Source of the DNA: Paraburkholderia haematera
GTDB taxonomy: Bacteria; Pseudomonadota; Gammaproteobacteria; Burkholderiales; Burkholderiaceae
Assembly (NCBI RefSeq): GCF_905220975.1
Contig: NZ_CAJNBK010000006.1
Coordinates: 248,001-312,000 of the forward strand
Direction: 5' to 3'
DNA: 64,000 nucleotides
Position 1 is the stretch's first letter. Each line of letters starts with the position of its first letter. The translations under genes and the position numbers were made by a program. This document shows positions 1 to 8,818 of the stretch, piece after piece. The notes beneath the pieces are model-generated. The model had not been told where the DNA came from, ran no database searches, and was given only the letters and a program-made list of their open reading frames with translations.

Positions 1-2461
1 GATCGAGCCGATTCACGTCGCCGTGCGTGCGCTCGGCTGGCCGCTCCTGATGATCGAGGGCGTGGAAGCTGACGACGTGATCGGCACGCTCAGCACCGAG
101 GCGGAAAAACGCGGCATGAACGTGATCGTGTCGACTGGGGACAAGGATCTGGCGCAGCTCGTGTCGGATCATGTCACCCTCATCAATACGATGACGAACG
201 AGAAGCTCGACCGCGAAGGCGTGATCGCCAAATTCGGCGTGCCGCCGGAGCGCATCATCGACTACCTGTCGCTGATTGGAGACACCGTCGATAACGTGCC
301 AGGCGTCGACAAATGCGGGCCGAAAACGGCAATCAAATGGCTGACGCAGTACGAGACACTCGATGGCATCGTCGCACATGCTGACGAAATCAAAGGTGCG
401 GTAGGAGACAATCTGCGACGCGCGCTCGATTTTCTGCCGATGGCGAAGAAACTCGTCACCGTCGAGCGCCAATGCGATCTGACCGGCCATGTCGTGTCGA
501 TCGAAGAAAGCCTGCAAAGCCGGCCCGAATCTCGCGAGGAACTGCGCGACGTGTTCGCGCGCAACGGTTTCAAGACCTGGCTGCGCGAAGCGGAAAGCGC
601 GGAAGCGGTGGAAGGTCCGGAGGCCGATGTGCCGCCGGCGCTCACCGTGGATCACGAACGTCACTACGACACCGTGCAGACCTGGGAACAGTTCGACGCC
701 TGGCTTGAGAAAATCAACGCCGCCGAGTTGACTGCGTTCGATACCGAAACCACTTCGCTCGATCCGATGGTCGCGCAGATCGTGGGGTTGTCGTTCTCGG
801 TCGAACCCGGCTATGCCGCTTATGTGCCGGTCGCGCATCGCGGTCCGGATGCACCCGTGCAACTGCCGCGCGACGAAGTCCTCGCGAAGTTGAAGCCGTG
901 GCTGGAAAGCGCCGCGCACAAGAAAGTCGGCCAGCACATGAAGTACGACGAACAGGTGCTGGCGAACTACGGCATCGAAATGCGCGGCGTCGAACACGAC
1001 ACGCTGCTGGAATCGTACGTGCTCGAATCGCACCGCACGCACGACATGGACAGCCTCGCGCTGCGCCATCTCGGCATCAAGACAATCAAGTACGAAGAGG
1101 TCGCGGGTAAAGGTGCGTCGCAAATCGGCTTCGACGAAGTCGCGCTGGATAAGGCCGCCGAATACGCGGCGGAAGACGCCGACATCACCTTGCGCCTGCA
1201 TCAGGCCTTGTATCCGCAAGTGGCCGCTGAGAAGACACTCGACTACGTGTATCGCGACATCGAAGTGCCCACCTCACGCGTCTTGCGCAAGATGGAGCGC
1301 ACCGGTGTACTGATCGACGCGGAAAAGCTGCGCGCGCAAAGCAGCGAAATCGCCACGCGTCTGATTCAACTGGAAAGCGAAGCGTACGTGCTGGCCGGTG
1401 GCGAATTCAATCTGGGTTCGCCGAAGCAGATCGGTCAGATCTTCTTCGAGAAGCTCGAATTGCCGGTGGTCAAGAAGACCCCGAGCGGCGCACCGTCTAC
1501 CGACGAAGAAGTGCTGCAAAAGCTCGCCGAAGATTACCCGCTGCCGAAGATCCTGCTCGAACATCGGGGCTTGTCGAAGCTGAAATCGACCTACACGGAC
1601 AAGCTGCCGCGCATGGTCAACGCCACCACCGGCCGTGTCCATACGAACTATGCGCAGGCCGTGGCGGTCACGGGCCGGCTCGCGTCGAACGATCCGAACC
1701 TGCAGAACATCCCGGTGCGTACCGGCGAAGGCCGTCGCATCCGCGAGGCGTTTATCGCCCCGCCGGGCCACAAACTTGTCTCCGCCGACTACTCGCAGAT
1801 CGAATTGCGCATCATGGCGCACATTTCCGGCGACGAATCGCTGCTGCGTGCGTTCTCGCAAGGCGAAGACATTCACCGCGCCACTGCGTCGGAAATTTTC
1901 AGCGTCACGCCGCTTGAAGTGTCGAACGATCAACGGCGTGTGGCGAAAGTCATCAACTTCGGCCTGATCTACGGCATGAGCGCGTTCGGTCTTGCCGCCA
2001 ACCTTGGCATCACTCGCGATGCCGCCAAACTGTATATCGACCGCTACTTCGCGCGCTATCCGGGCGTCGCGCGTTATATGGACGAAACGCGTCTGAGCGC
2101 GAAGGCCAAGGGCTACGTGGAAACGGCGTTCGGCCGCCGCCTGTGGCTGCCGGAGATCAACGGCGGTAACGGTCCGCGCCGTCAGGCAGCGGAGCGCGCG
2201 GCAATCAACGCGCCGATGCAGGGCACGGCCGCCGACCTGATCAAGCTGTCGATGATCGCGGTGCAGAAGTGGATCGAAGAGTCGAAGGTCGGTACACGCA
2301 TGATCATGCAGGTGCACGACGAACTGATTCTCGAAGTGCCGGACGCGGAATTGTCCGATGTACGCAAGCGCTTGCCGGAACTGATGTGCGGTGTCGCTGC
2401 GCTCAAAGTGCCGCTGGTCGCCGAAGTGGGCGCCGGCTTGAACTGGGAAGAAGCGCATTGA
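1..2461 (+). CDS. polA: DNA polymerase I, 5'-truncated by window edge
   Basis: Repair and Okazaki-fragment-processing polymerase. The reading frame is open from base 2, so the beginning of the gene (roughly 100 residues compared with the 928-residue E. coli enzyme) lies outside the window. The visible order is the rest of the 5'-3' exonuclease with its helix-hairpin segment (GDTVDNVPGV), a 3'-5' exonuclease domain that keeps the DTETTSLD motif near visible residue 246, and the family A polymerase domain. The latter shows motif A (DYSQIELR, near 595), motif B (RRVAKVINFGLIYG) and motif C (QVHDELILEV, near 770). Retention of the DxE exonuclease motif suggests active proofreading. It ends with TGA at 2459-2461. 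Identification is secure; only the N-terminus is missing. Confidence 0.97.
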   Translation, partial: IEPIHVAVRALGWPLLMIEGVEADDVIGTLSTEAEKRGMNVIVSTGDKDLAQLVSDHVTLINTMTNEKLDREGVIAKFGVPPERIIDYLSLIGDTVDNVPGVDKCGPKTAIKWLTQYETLDGIVAHADEIKGAVGDNLRRALDFLPMAKKLVTVERQCDLTGHVVSIEESLQSRPESREELRDVFARNGFKTWLREAESAEAVEGPEADVPPALTVDHERHYDTVQTWEQFDAWLEKINAAELTAFDTETTSLDPMVAQIVGLSFSVEPGYAAYVPVAHRGPDAPVQLPRDEVLAKLKPWLESAAHKKVGQHMKYDEQVLANYGIEMRGVEHDTLLESYVLESHRTHDMDSLALRHLGIKTIKYEEVAGKGASQIGFDEVALDKAAEYAAEDADITLRLHQALYPQVAAEKTLDYVYRDIEVPTSRVLRKMERTGVLIDAEKLRAQSSEIATRLIQLESEAYVLAGGEFNLGSPKQIGQIFFEKLELPVVKKTPSGAPSTDEEVLQKLAEDYPLPKILLEHRGLSKLKSTYTDKLPRMVNATTGRVHTNYAQAVAVTGRLASNDPNLQNIPVRTGEGRRIREAFIAPPGHKLVSADYSQIELRIMAHISGDESLLRAFSQGEDIHRATASEIFSVTPLEVSNDQRRVAKVINFGLIYGMSAFGLAANLGITRDAAKLYIDRYFARYPGVARYMDETRLSAKAKGYVETAFGRRLWLPEINGGNGPRRQAAERAAINAPMQGTAADLIKLSMIAVQKWIEESKVGTRMIMQVHDELILEVPDAELSDVRKRLPELMCGVAALKVPLVAEVGAGLNWEEAH

Positions 2462-2568
2462 CGTGAATATGACGGAGCGCTTGATAGTCGATAACGTCGT
2501 GCGCATGTCACATATGCGTATTGATAGCTTGTGACAACCCGTGTCGGTCGCGGACAATCGCCAGAACA

Positions 2569-2602
2569 GACGGCGCGCCTTTGATGTTCAAGGCGCGCCG
2601 TC
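2569..2602. terminator. Perfect 13-bp GC-rich hairpin between polA and ndh
   Basis: The arms at 2569-2581 and 2590-2602 are perfectly complementary, with an 8-nt loop. No T-run follows on either strand, so this is at best an atypical terminator of polA; an mRNA-stabilising hairpin is the alternative. Confidence 0.4.
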
Positions 2603-2638
2603 GCGACGCACTACCCATCGGCAAATACGGAGAGTTCA

Positions 2639-3988
2639 ATGCATCGATTTATCGTCGTTGGCGGGGGCGCGGGGGGACTGGAGCTGGCGACACGCTTAGG
2701 CGACCGCTATGCACGCAACAAAAACAAAAGCGGTATACGCGCGCAAGTGACGCTCGTCGACCGTAATCCAACCCATATCTGGAAGCCGCTGCTGCATGAA
2801 GTAGCAGCCGGCAGCATGGACCCGTTCACCCAGGAGCTCGAGTATGCGGCGCAAGCGCGCTGGCACGGCTTTGAGTTTCAGCAAGGCGATCTAACCGGTC
2901 TGGATCGTGCGAACAAGCGTCTCACGCTCGGCACCGTGCTCGACGACGACGGCGCAGAACTGTTGCCCGAACGCCAACTCGAATACGACACGCTGATCAT
3001 CGCGATCGGCAGCACCACGGCGTTCTTCGGCGTGAAGGGCGCGCCCGAGTTTTCTCTCGCGCTCGATACGGTCAGCCAGGCGGAGCGCTTCCGCAAACGC
3101 CTGATCGCGGCCTGTATCCGCGCAGAACATCAGGTGCATGAACCCGTCGAATCGAATCCGGGCACCTCGCCTTCCTCCGAGCCACGCATCCAGGTGGCGA
3201 TCGTCGGCGGCGGTGCGACGGGCGTCGAACTCTCAGCCGAGTTGCGCAATACGGCCCAGGTGTTGTCCGCGTACGGCTTGCATAAGCTCGATCCGCGGCA
3301 CGACGTCGGCATCGTGCTGATCGAGGCGGGGCCGCGCATTTTGCCGGCCTTGCAGGAGCGTGTGTCGACGGCCACGGCCGAATTGCTCACCAAGCTCGGT
3401 GTGAAGCTGATGATCGGTGAAACCGTGGCCGAAGTCGCGCCCGGCATGATCCGCACGGCCAGCGGTAAAACCGTGCGTGCCGACCTGACGGTGTGGGCGG
3501 CGGGCATCAAGGCGCCCGCGATCCTGAGTGAGCTCGACGGCCTGCCGGTCAACCGTCTGGGGCAACTCATCGTGCGCCGCACGCTGCAAACCGAAGTCGA
3601 CGACAACATCTTCGCGCTGGGCGATTGCGCGGCTTGCCCATGGCCGGGCAACGAGCGCAACGTGCCGCCGCGCGCGCAAGCGGCTCACCAGCAGGCGAGC
3701 TTCCTGATGAAGGCGCTGGCGGCCCGGCTCGAGAACAAGCCGCTGCCCGAATTTACCTATCGCGACTTCGGCTCGCTGGTGTCGCTCGGGCACTTCAGTG
3801 CGGTCGGCAATCTGATGGGCGGCGTGATCGGCGGCAATATGCTGATCGAAGGACTGTTCGCGCGCTTTATGTACATGTCGTTGTACAGGCTGCATATCGC
3901 GGCGCTGCACGGCTACGCGCGGATGGTGCTCGACACCTTCGCGCACTGGTTGCGGCGCACTACGCTGCCGCGGGTCAAGCTGCACTGA
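2639..3988 (+). CDS. ndh: Type II NADH dehydrogenase (NDH-2 family)
   Basis: Single-subunit, non-proton-pumping NADH:quinone oxidoreductase of the inner-membrane face. The 449-residue protein opens with an FAD-binding GGGAGGLE motif at residues 7-14. A second dinucleotide-binding motif, VGGGATGVEL, lies near residue 190 (NADH). The ATG-type FAD segment FALGDCAA lies near residue 325. The last 45 or so residues (from FMYMSLYRLHIAALHGY) are amphipathic, as in NDH-2 membrane anchors. The start ATG at 2639 follows GGAGAG at suitable spacing. It stands alone between two hairpins, so it is probably monocistronic. A more general FAD-dependent pyridine nucleotide-disulphide oxidoreductase is the only realistic alternative. 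Confidence 0.88.
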   Translation: MHRFIVVGGGAGGLELATRLGDRYARNKNKSGIRAQVTLVDRNPTHIWKPLLHEVAAGSMDPFTQELEYAAQARWHGFEFQQGDLTGLDRANKRLTLGTVLDDDGAELLPERQLEYDTLIIAIGSTTAFFGVKGAPEFSLALDTVSQAERFRKRLIAACIRAEHQVHEPVESNPGTSPSSEPRIQVAIVGGGATGVELSAELRNTAQVLSAYGLHKLDPRHDVGIVLIEAGPRILPALQERVSTATAELLTKLGVKLMIGETVAEVAPGMIRTASGKTVRADLTVWAAGIKAPAILSELDGLPVNRLGQLIVRRTLQTEVDDNIFALGDCAACPWPGNERNVPPRAQAAHQQASFLMKALAARLENKPLPEFTYRDFGSLVSLGHFSAVGNLMGGVIGGNMLIEGLFARFMYMSLYRLHIAALHGYARMVLDTFAHWLRRTTLPRVKLH

Positions 3989-4019
3989 AGGCTGACCGCG
4001 CTTAAGAAGGTTGCATGTG

Positions 4020-4050
4020 CAACAGGATGCGGGTCAGGGGTATCCTGTTG
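4020..4050. repeat. 9-bp inverted repeat between ndh and the hydrolase
   Basis: CAACAGGAT at 4020-4028 is repeated inverted as ATCCTGTTG at 4042-4050 around a 13-nt loop. It lies in the 90-bp gap and ends about 28 bp before the next start codon. It could be the ndh terminator or an operator for the downstream gene; nothing decides between them. Confidence 0.35.
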
Positions 4051-4078
4051 CCTCCAATCTGCACTTGATGAGCGCCGC

Positions 4079-4951
4079 ATGCTGAAACCTGACATCGACA
4101 GCCTGGTCCCGCACGTTCCCTTCAATCGCCGTACGTTCATCAAAGCCGCGCTTGGCACCGGATTCGCCGTGGCCGTGCTGCCGGTGTCGGCGCAAACCAT
4201 CCATACCGATAGTGACGGTCTTGAGGCCGGCGAGATTGGCGTGCGTTCGGGCGATACGCTCGTGCCGGCCTATCGCGCACAGCCGAAGGGCAAGACGCAT
4301 CTGCCGGTGATCATCGTGATCCATGAGGCGTTTGGTGTGCACGAGCATATTGCCGATGTATGCCGGCGCTTTGCCAAGCTCGGTTATCTGGCGATCGCGC
4401 CGGATCTGTTCGTCCGCGAGGGCGATCCGATGGTGCTGCCGACCATCCAGCAGATCAGCGATCAGATTCTCAGCAAGGTGCCGGACGAGCAGGCGCTGGA
4501 CGACCTCGACGCCACCGTCGCATGGGCGGGCGAACACGGCGGCGATCTGAACCGGCTCGGCGTGAACGGTTTTTGCTGGGGTGGGCGGATTGCGTGGCTG
4601 TATGCGGAGCACAATCCGAGGCTCAAGGCCGCGGTAGTGTGGTACGGGCGCGTGGGCGGAGAGCACAGCGCAACCACGCCGGCGAACCCACTCGATCGTG
4701 TCGGCGATCTGCACGCGCCGGTGTTGGGGCTATACGGGCGGCAGGATCAGGGCATTCCGCAAGAGACGCTTGCCCAGATGAAGCAGGCCATCCCGCAAGG
4801 TCCGCAGGTGGGCCGCGGCTCGCAATTCGTCGTGTATGACGATGCGGGCCACGCGTTTTTCGCCGACTACCGGCCGAGTTACAGAAAGGCCGACGCCGAG
4901 GACGGCTGGCGGCGGGCGCTAGTGTGGTTCAAGCAGCATGGGGTCGCTTAA
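4079..4951 (+). CDS. Dienelactone hydrolase family protein with Tat-type signal
   Basis: Alpha/beta-hydrolase of the carboxymethylenebutenolidase family, 290 residues. The catalytic Cys sits in GFCWGG near residue 165, the Asp in YGRQDQG near 222 and the His in DAGHAFF near 257, giving the Cys-Asp-His triad of the family. Unlike classical cytoplasmic ClcD/TfdE enzymes, it begins with a leader carrying NRRTFIKAALGTG followed by a hydrophobic stretch ending VSAQT. This looks like a twin-arginine signal, so the enzyme is probably periplasmic. No chlorocatechol or ketoadipate genes are adjacent, so the substrate is unknown. Its stop codon overlaps that of the convergent sulfurtransferase by 4 bp. 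Confidence 0.85.
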   Translation: MLKPDIDSLVPHVPFNRRTFIKAALGTGFAVAVLPVSAQTIHTDSDGLEAGEIGVRSGDTLVPAYRAQPKGKTHLPVIIVIHEAFGVHEHIADVCRRFAKLGYLAIAPDLFVREGDPMVLPTIQQISDQILSKVPDEQALDDLDATVAWAGEHGGDLNRLGVNGFCWGGRIAWLYAEHNPRLKAAVVWYGRVGGEHSATTPANPLDRVGDLHAPVLGLYGRQDQGIPQETLAQMKQAIPQGPQVGRGSQFVVYDDAGHAFFADYRPSYRKADAEDGWRRALVWFKQHGVA

Positions 4952-5817
4952 GGATTCGGACCCGTTGCAACCGGCCGCTTCGGATCGGAACTCCATTCGC
5001 TCCACGATCCCGCGTAGAGCGCCGCGCCATGCATGCCGGCGACCTCCATCGCGAGCGCGTTCATGCATGCCGTCACGCCCGAGCCGCATTGCAGGACGAC
5101 GTGTTCCGGCGACGTGTCGCCCAGCAGCGCGTGGAATTCCTCACGCAGCGTGTGTGCCGGTTTGTAGCGTCCGTCGGCCGTGAGGTTGTCCTTGAAGAAC
5201 CGGTTGAGTGCGCCCGGAATATGGCCGCCGACGCGATCTAGCGTTTCGTTCTCGCCGCGATAGCGATCGCTCGCCCGGGCATCGACCACGACGCGTTCTT
5301 TCGTGCCGAGATTGCGCTCGACGGTCTGCGCGTCGACGGTGACAGAAAGGGGCGCGCCTGCTTTGAAATCGCCTGTGTTTTGCGCCGGTGCGTCTTGTGT
5401 CAACGGGTGGCCGGCGGCTTGCCAGGCTTGCAATCCACCGTCGAGCAGTGCAACCGCGTCGTGGCCGAGCCAGCGCAGCAGCCACCATGCGCGCGCGGCA
5501 TACATGCCACCCTGCGCGTCATAGGCAATTACCTGTTGACCCTGCTTGAGCCCGCGAGACTCCAGCGTTTCCACGAGCCGCGCGCGGTCCGGCAGCGGAT
5601 GGCGGCCATTTTGGCCGTTCTTCGGCCCTGACAGATCGCGATCGAGATGCAGATAATGCGCGCCTGGCAAATGCCCGGCCAAGTAGGCTTTCTCGCCCGC
5701 CTCGGTGTCGGCCAGATCGAAACGGCAATCGAGGACGAACACGCTGCCGGGCGCTGCGGCCAGCCGTTCCGCGAGGTTTGTCGCGGAGATGAGGGTGGTG
5801 TAGTGAGTGTGCGGCAT
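4948..5817 (-). CDS. sseA: 3-mercaptopyruvate/thiosulfate sulfurtransferase
   Basis: Two-rhodanese-domain sulfurtransferase of 289 residues that moves sulfane sulfur from mercaptopyruvate or thiosulfate to a thiophilic acceptor such as cyanide. The N-terminal inactive rhodanese domain contains VLDCRFDL and LPGAHYLHLD. The C-terminal domain carries the active-site loop CGSGVTAC, with the catalytic Cys near residue 243; this is the form seen in mercaptopyruvate sulfurtransferases rather than the CRKGVTA loop of classical rhodanese. I chose ATG at 5817 because AGGAG lies 5 nt upstream. A longer reading to 5874 would run into the palindromic repeats. It is convergent with the hydrolase gene. Confidence 0.9.
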   Translation of the reverse strand: MPHTHYTTLISATNLAERLAAAPGSVFVLDCRFDLADTEAGEKAYLAGHLPGAHYLHLDRDLSGPKNGQNGRHPLPDRARLVETLESRGLKQGQQVIAYDAQGGMYAARAWWLLRWLGHDAVALLDGGLQAWQAAGHPLTQDAPAQNTGDFKAGAPLSVTVDAQTVERNLGTKERVVVDARASDRYRGENETLDRVGGHIPGALNRFFKDNLTADGRYKPAHTLREEFHALLGDTSPEHVVLQCGSGVTACMNALAMEVAGMHGAALYAGSWSEWSSDPKRPVATGPNP

Positions 5818-5830
5818 GACGTCTCCTATG

Positions 5831-5973
5831 TCGACCGGAGTTAGCGCTTTAGCGCTTACTCCGGTCCCATGCATCAGCGGTCGACCGGAGTTAGCGCTTT
5901 AGCGCTTACTCCGGTCCCATGCATCAGCGGTCGACCGGAGTTGGCGCTTTAGCGCTTACTCCGGTCCCATGCA
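5831..5973. repeat. Three tandem 50-bp units, each a long palindrome
   Basis: Units begin at 5831, 5881 and 5931. The first two are identical over 50 bp. The third has one change (TTGGCGC for TTAGCGC) and diverges after about 43 bp. Each unit holds inverted arms ACCGGAGTTAGCGC and GCGCTTACTCCGGT (one mismatch) separated by TTTA. This is REP-like organisation in the upstream region of the sulfurtransferase gene, ending just before its SD. Confidence 0.9.
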
Positions 5974-6056
5974 CGATGGTTGCGAAGCGGGCGATTGCGG
6001 CGCTTGCCCGGCGGCTTGGCGCCGCTAGCGAATGGCCGAACGGTACTGATAGTCTA

Positions 6057-6087
6057 AACAAAAAAAGACGGGCCGAAGCCCGTCTTT
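6057..6087 (-). terminator. Rho-independent terminator of the Rieske oxygenase gene
   Basis: AGACGGGC at 6066-6073 and GCCCGTCT at 6078-6085 form an 8-bp stem around CGAA. Read on the minus strand, the stem is followed by a run of T from the A-tract at 6057-6066. It lies about 65 bp past the oxygenase stop codon. Confidence 0.85.
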
Positions 6088-6152
6088 CCATGCTTTGATG
6101 CGCTTCGCGCAAGTTCCGGCTCAAACACCGGTCAATGCGGGCAGCGCGTGGA

Positions 6153-7259
6153 TCAGATTGCGCCGAGTTCGCGCCGCAAGAATTCGTGGAAGTGCTGCAT
6201 GCCGTCTTCCATCGGGCTCTGATACGGGCCGACCTGCGATTCGCCGCGTTCCATCAGCGCGCGGCGGCCTGCGTCCATGCGCTCGGCGATCTCGTCGTCT
6301 TCGCGGGCCGTTTCCATATAGGCGGCGCGCTCCGCCTCGATGAACTCACGCTCGAACAGCGCGATTTCCTCAGGATAATAGAACTCCACCACGTTGGTGG
6401 TTTTCTGCGGACCGCGCGGAATCAGCCATGAAACGACCAGCACGTGCGGGTACCACTCGATCATGAGACCCGGGTAGTACACCATCCAGATTGCGCCGAA
6501 CTCGGGGGCCTTGCCCTCGCGGAAGCGCAGCACCTGGTCGTGCCACTTGCGATACGTCGGGCTGCCCGGCTGCTCGAGGCCCTTATGGACCCCGACCGTT
6601 TGCACGCTGTACCACTCGCCGAATTCCCATGTCAGGTTGTCGCACGAGACGAAGCTGCCGAGTCCCGGATGGAACGGCGCGACGTGGTAATCCTCGAGGT
6701 AGACCTCGATAAACGACTTCCAGTTGTAGTTGCACTCGTGCACTTCGACGTGATCGAACATGAAGCCCGAAAAATCGAAGTGTTGCTTGGTGCCGAGGCG
6801 CGCCAGATCCCGCGCGACGTCGCGCCCCTGCGCTTCGAACAGCAGGCCTTGCCAGTTCTGCAGCGGCGTGGCGCCGAGATTCAGGCAGGGGTTATCCGCA
6901 AAATGAGGTGCGCCGAGGAGCTGGCCGTTCAGATCGTACGTCCAGCGATGCAAGGGACAGACGATGTTCTCCGTCTGGCCGCGGCCGTTGAGCATGATGG
7001 CTTGCCGGTGGCGACACACGTTCGACAGCAGTTCGACTTGCGACTGCTGGTTACGGACGAGCACACGCCCTTCGCTCTCGCTGGGCAAAGCAAAATAATT
7101 CCCCGCTTCGGGCACCATGAGATCGTGGCCGATGTAGCGAGGACCTTTCTTGAAAAGGGTGTCGATTTCGCGCGTTAGAAGCGCTTCGTCAAAGTAAGCC
7201 GTGACTGGCAGCTGGCTGTGGACAGACCGCAACTGCAATGCATTGCTCAGATTGGACAT
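6153..7259 (-). CDS. Aromatic ring-hydroxylating oxygenase, alpha subunit type
   Basis: Rieske non-heme iron oxygenase of 368 residues, probably cytoplasmic. The Rieske centre is shown by CRHRQ followed about 17 residues later by CPLHRW (C-x-H...C-x2-H). The C-terminal catalytic domain has the iron site E-x3-D-x2-H-x4-H in SFIEVYLEDYHVAPFHPG. No beta subunit, ferredoxin or reductase gene is adjacent, so it probably borrows electron-transfer partners, and its substrate cannot be told. ATG at 7259 is preferred because GGGAG lies 5 nt upstream; a GTG at 7265 is too close to that SD. The gene is divergent from xseB across 287 bp. Confidence 0.88.
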   Translation of the reverse strand: MSNLSNALQLRSVHSQLPVTAYFDEALLTREIDTLFKKGPRYIGHDLMVPEAGNYFALPSESEGRVLVRNQQSQVELLSNVCRHRQAIMLNGRGQTENIVCPLHRWTYDLNGQLLGAPHFADNPCLNLGATPLQNWQGLLFEAQGRDVARDLARLGTKQHFDFSGFMFDHVEVHECNYNWKSFIEVYLEDYHVAPFHPGLGSFVSCDNLTWEFGEWYSVQTVGVHKGLEQPGSPTYRKWHDQVLRFREGKAPEFGAIWMVYYPGLMIEWYPHVLVVSWLIPRGPQKTTNVVEFYYPEEIALFEREFIEAERAAYMETAREDDEIAERMDAGRRALMERGESQVGPYQSPMEDGMQHFHEFLRRELGAI

Positions 7260-7546
7260 TCCCACTCCCGTGAAGACGTGAAAGCAGTGAACAACCCAAC
7301 CATCGATAGATTCGATTTAGGGAGCCCGCGATTATACCCGATTCCCCTTCCGTGGGGCGCTTAAGTGCCTGATTTGGGTAAAAAATGTCAAGGAAGTTCA
7401 AGGTTTTCGCCGCAGACCAATCGTTTTTTTTCTGCGAGACTGAGGGTCGGACACGGAGGGCGAAGGCGGGGCGCGGGCTGGCCTGCGGATCGGAAATGTT
7501 GCTTTTGCCGTAGAATGTCCGACTTGTTTTAATTTTGCGACTATTC

Positions 7547-7855
7547 ATGGCGAAGACCGCGTCGAAAGATACTGCTGCCGCGTCTGCTGAAGGCGTCGAT
7601 ACCACGCCGCTGCCCGAGAACTACGAGGCGGCCCAGGCCGAGCTGGAGGGGCTGGTTGCACGCATGGAAAGCGGCAATCTCAGCCTCGAGGAGTCGCTCG
7701 CGGCCTACCGGCGCGGTGCGGCCCTCGTGGCGTTTTGCCAGCAGCAGCTCGAGAAAGTCGAGCAGCAGGTGCGCGTGCTCGATGGCGAGACGCTCAAGCC
7801 GCTGCCCGTGAATACCGCAGGCACAGCCGCTACTGAAAGCGGGGACGACCTATGA
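7547..7855 (+). CDS. xseB: Exodeoxyribonuclease VII small subunit
   Basis: Small structural subunit (102 residues) of exonuclease VII, which degrades single-stranded DNA together with XseA (not in this window). The core NYEAAQAELEGLVARMESGNLSLEES and the following AYRRGAALVAFCQQQLEKVEQQV are diagnostic of the helical XseB fold. The N-terminal 28 or so residues are an Ala/Thr-rich extension. ATG at 7547 is chosen over a TTG at 7535. The stop overlaps the ispA start as ATGA, so xseB, ispA and probably dxs form one operon, the usual arrangement in Burkholderiales. Confidence 0.93.
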   Translation: MAKTASKDTAAASAEGVDTTPLPENYEAAQAELEGLVARMESGNLSLEESLAAYRRGAALVAFCQQQLEKVEQQVRVLDGETLKPLPVNTAGTAATESGDDL

Positions 7856-8733
7856 CATTCGAACAATGGACACGTGCGGTACTCGAACGTGTCGAATCGG
7901 CACTAGAACACTATCTGCCCACGGAGGCGACCGAGCCGGCCAAACTGCACGAAGCCATGCGCTATGCGGTGCTGGGCGGCGGCAAGCGGGTGCGCCCGCT
8001 GCTGTGCCACGCGGCCGGCGAGCTGACCGGCGCGCGTCCCGAGTGCCTCGACGCGGCAGCGGCGGCGCTGGAAATGATCCACGTGTACTCGCTCGTGCAC
8101 GACGACATGCCCTGTATGGACGACGACGCGCTGCGTCGCGGCAAACCCACGGTACACGTCAAGTATGACGAAGCCACAGCGCTGCTGGTTGGCGACGCGC
8201 TGCAAGCGCAGGCATTCGTCGCGCTCACGTCGGACGTGCTGGCGCCGGCGCAGCAGGCGTCGCTCGTGAAGGAACTGGCCTTGGCGAGCGGCTCGATCGG
8301 CATGTGCGGTGGGCAGGCCATCGATCTGGCGAGCGTCGGCCATACGCTGACGCGTCCTCAGCTGGAAACCATGCACCGGATGAAGACCGGCGCCTTGCTG
8401 CGTGCTGCGGTGCGCATGGGTGCGCTGGCCGGCGAAACGCCGAATGCGGACGCAATGCGTTCGCTCGACGCGTATGCGGCCGCTGTCGGCCTCGCGTTTC
8501 AGGTTGTCGACGATATTCTCGACGTCACGACCGATTCCGCGACGCTTGGCAAAACGGCGGGTAAAGACGCGAAGGACGGCAAGCCGACCTACGTGTCGAT
8601 TATTGGGCTGGATGCGTCGCGTGCGCTTGCAGCGCAACTGCGCAGCGACGCTCATGCTGCGATTGCGCCGTTTGGCGCGCGCGCGCAGCGTCTTGCCGAA
8701 TTGGCCGACCTGGTGGTGAACCGGGTTAGCTGA
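7852..8733 (+). CDS. ispA: Farnesyl diphosphate synthase
   Basis: Cytoplasmic polyprenyl synthase that condenses IPP with DMAPP and GPP to farnesyl diphosphate. The 293-residue protein has both aspartate-rich Mg-binding motifs: the first, DDMPCMDDD, at about residues 84-92 (the bacterial form with a 2-residue insertion), and the second, DDILD, near residue 220. The substrate-binding [10 protein letters not shown] lies near 43. It is translationally coupled to xseB by a 4-bp overlap and followed 85 bp later by dxs, placing early and late isoprenoid steps together. Geranyl-specific or longer-chain activity cannot be excluded from sequence alone. Confidence 0.94.
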   Translation: MTFEQWTRAVLERVESALEHYLPTEATEPAKLHEAMRYAVLGGGKRVRPLLCHAAGELTGARPECLDAAAAALEMIHVYSLVHDDMPCMDDDALRRGKPTVHVKYDEATALLVGDALQAQAFVALTSDVLAPAQQASLVKELALASGSIGMCGGQAIDLASVGHTLTRPQLETMHRMKTGALLRAAVRMGALAGETPNADAMRSLDAYAAAVGLAFQVVDDILDVTTDSATLGKTAGKDAKDGKPTYVSIIGLDASRALAAQLRSDAHAAIAPFGARAQRLAELADLVVNRVS

Positions 8734-8818
8734 ACGCGAAAGCCCGCCGCCGCGCACCTTTGCTACGGGGTGCATGTATGAAGTGCGGGCGCGTAAGTTT
8801 TCCTACAATGGAACGACG

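Noticed and set aside
1274..2557. 427-codon open frame on the minus strand across polA
   Set aside because: Fully antisense to conserved polymerase motifs; a by-product of high GC and codon bias. Translated sequence is His/Arg-rich with no family resemblance.
5831..5973. CRISPR array
   Set aside because: Units abut with no variable spacers, each unit is one long palindrome, there are only three copies and no cas genes.
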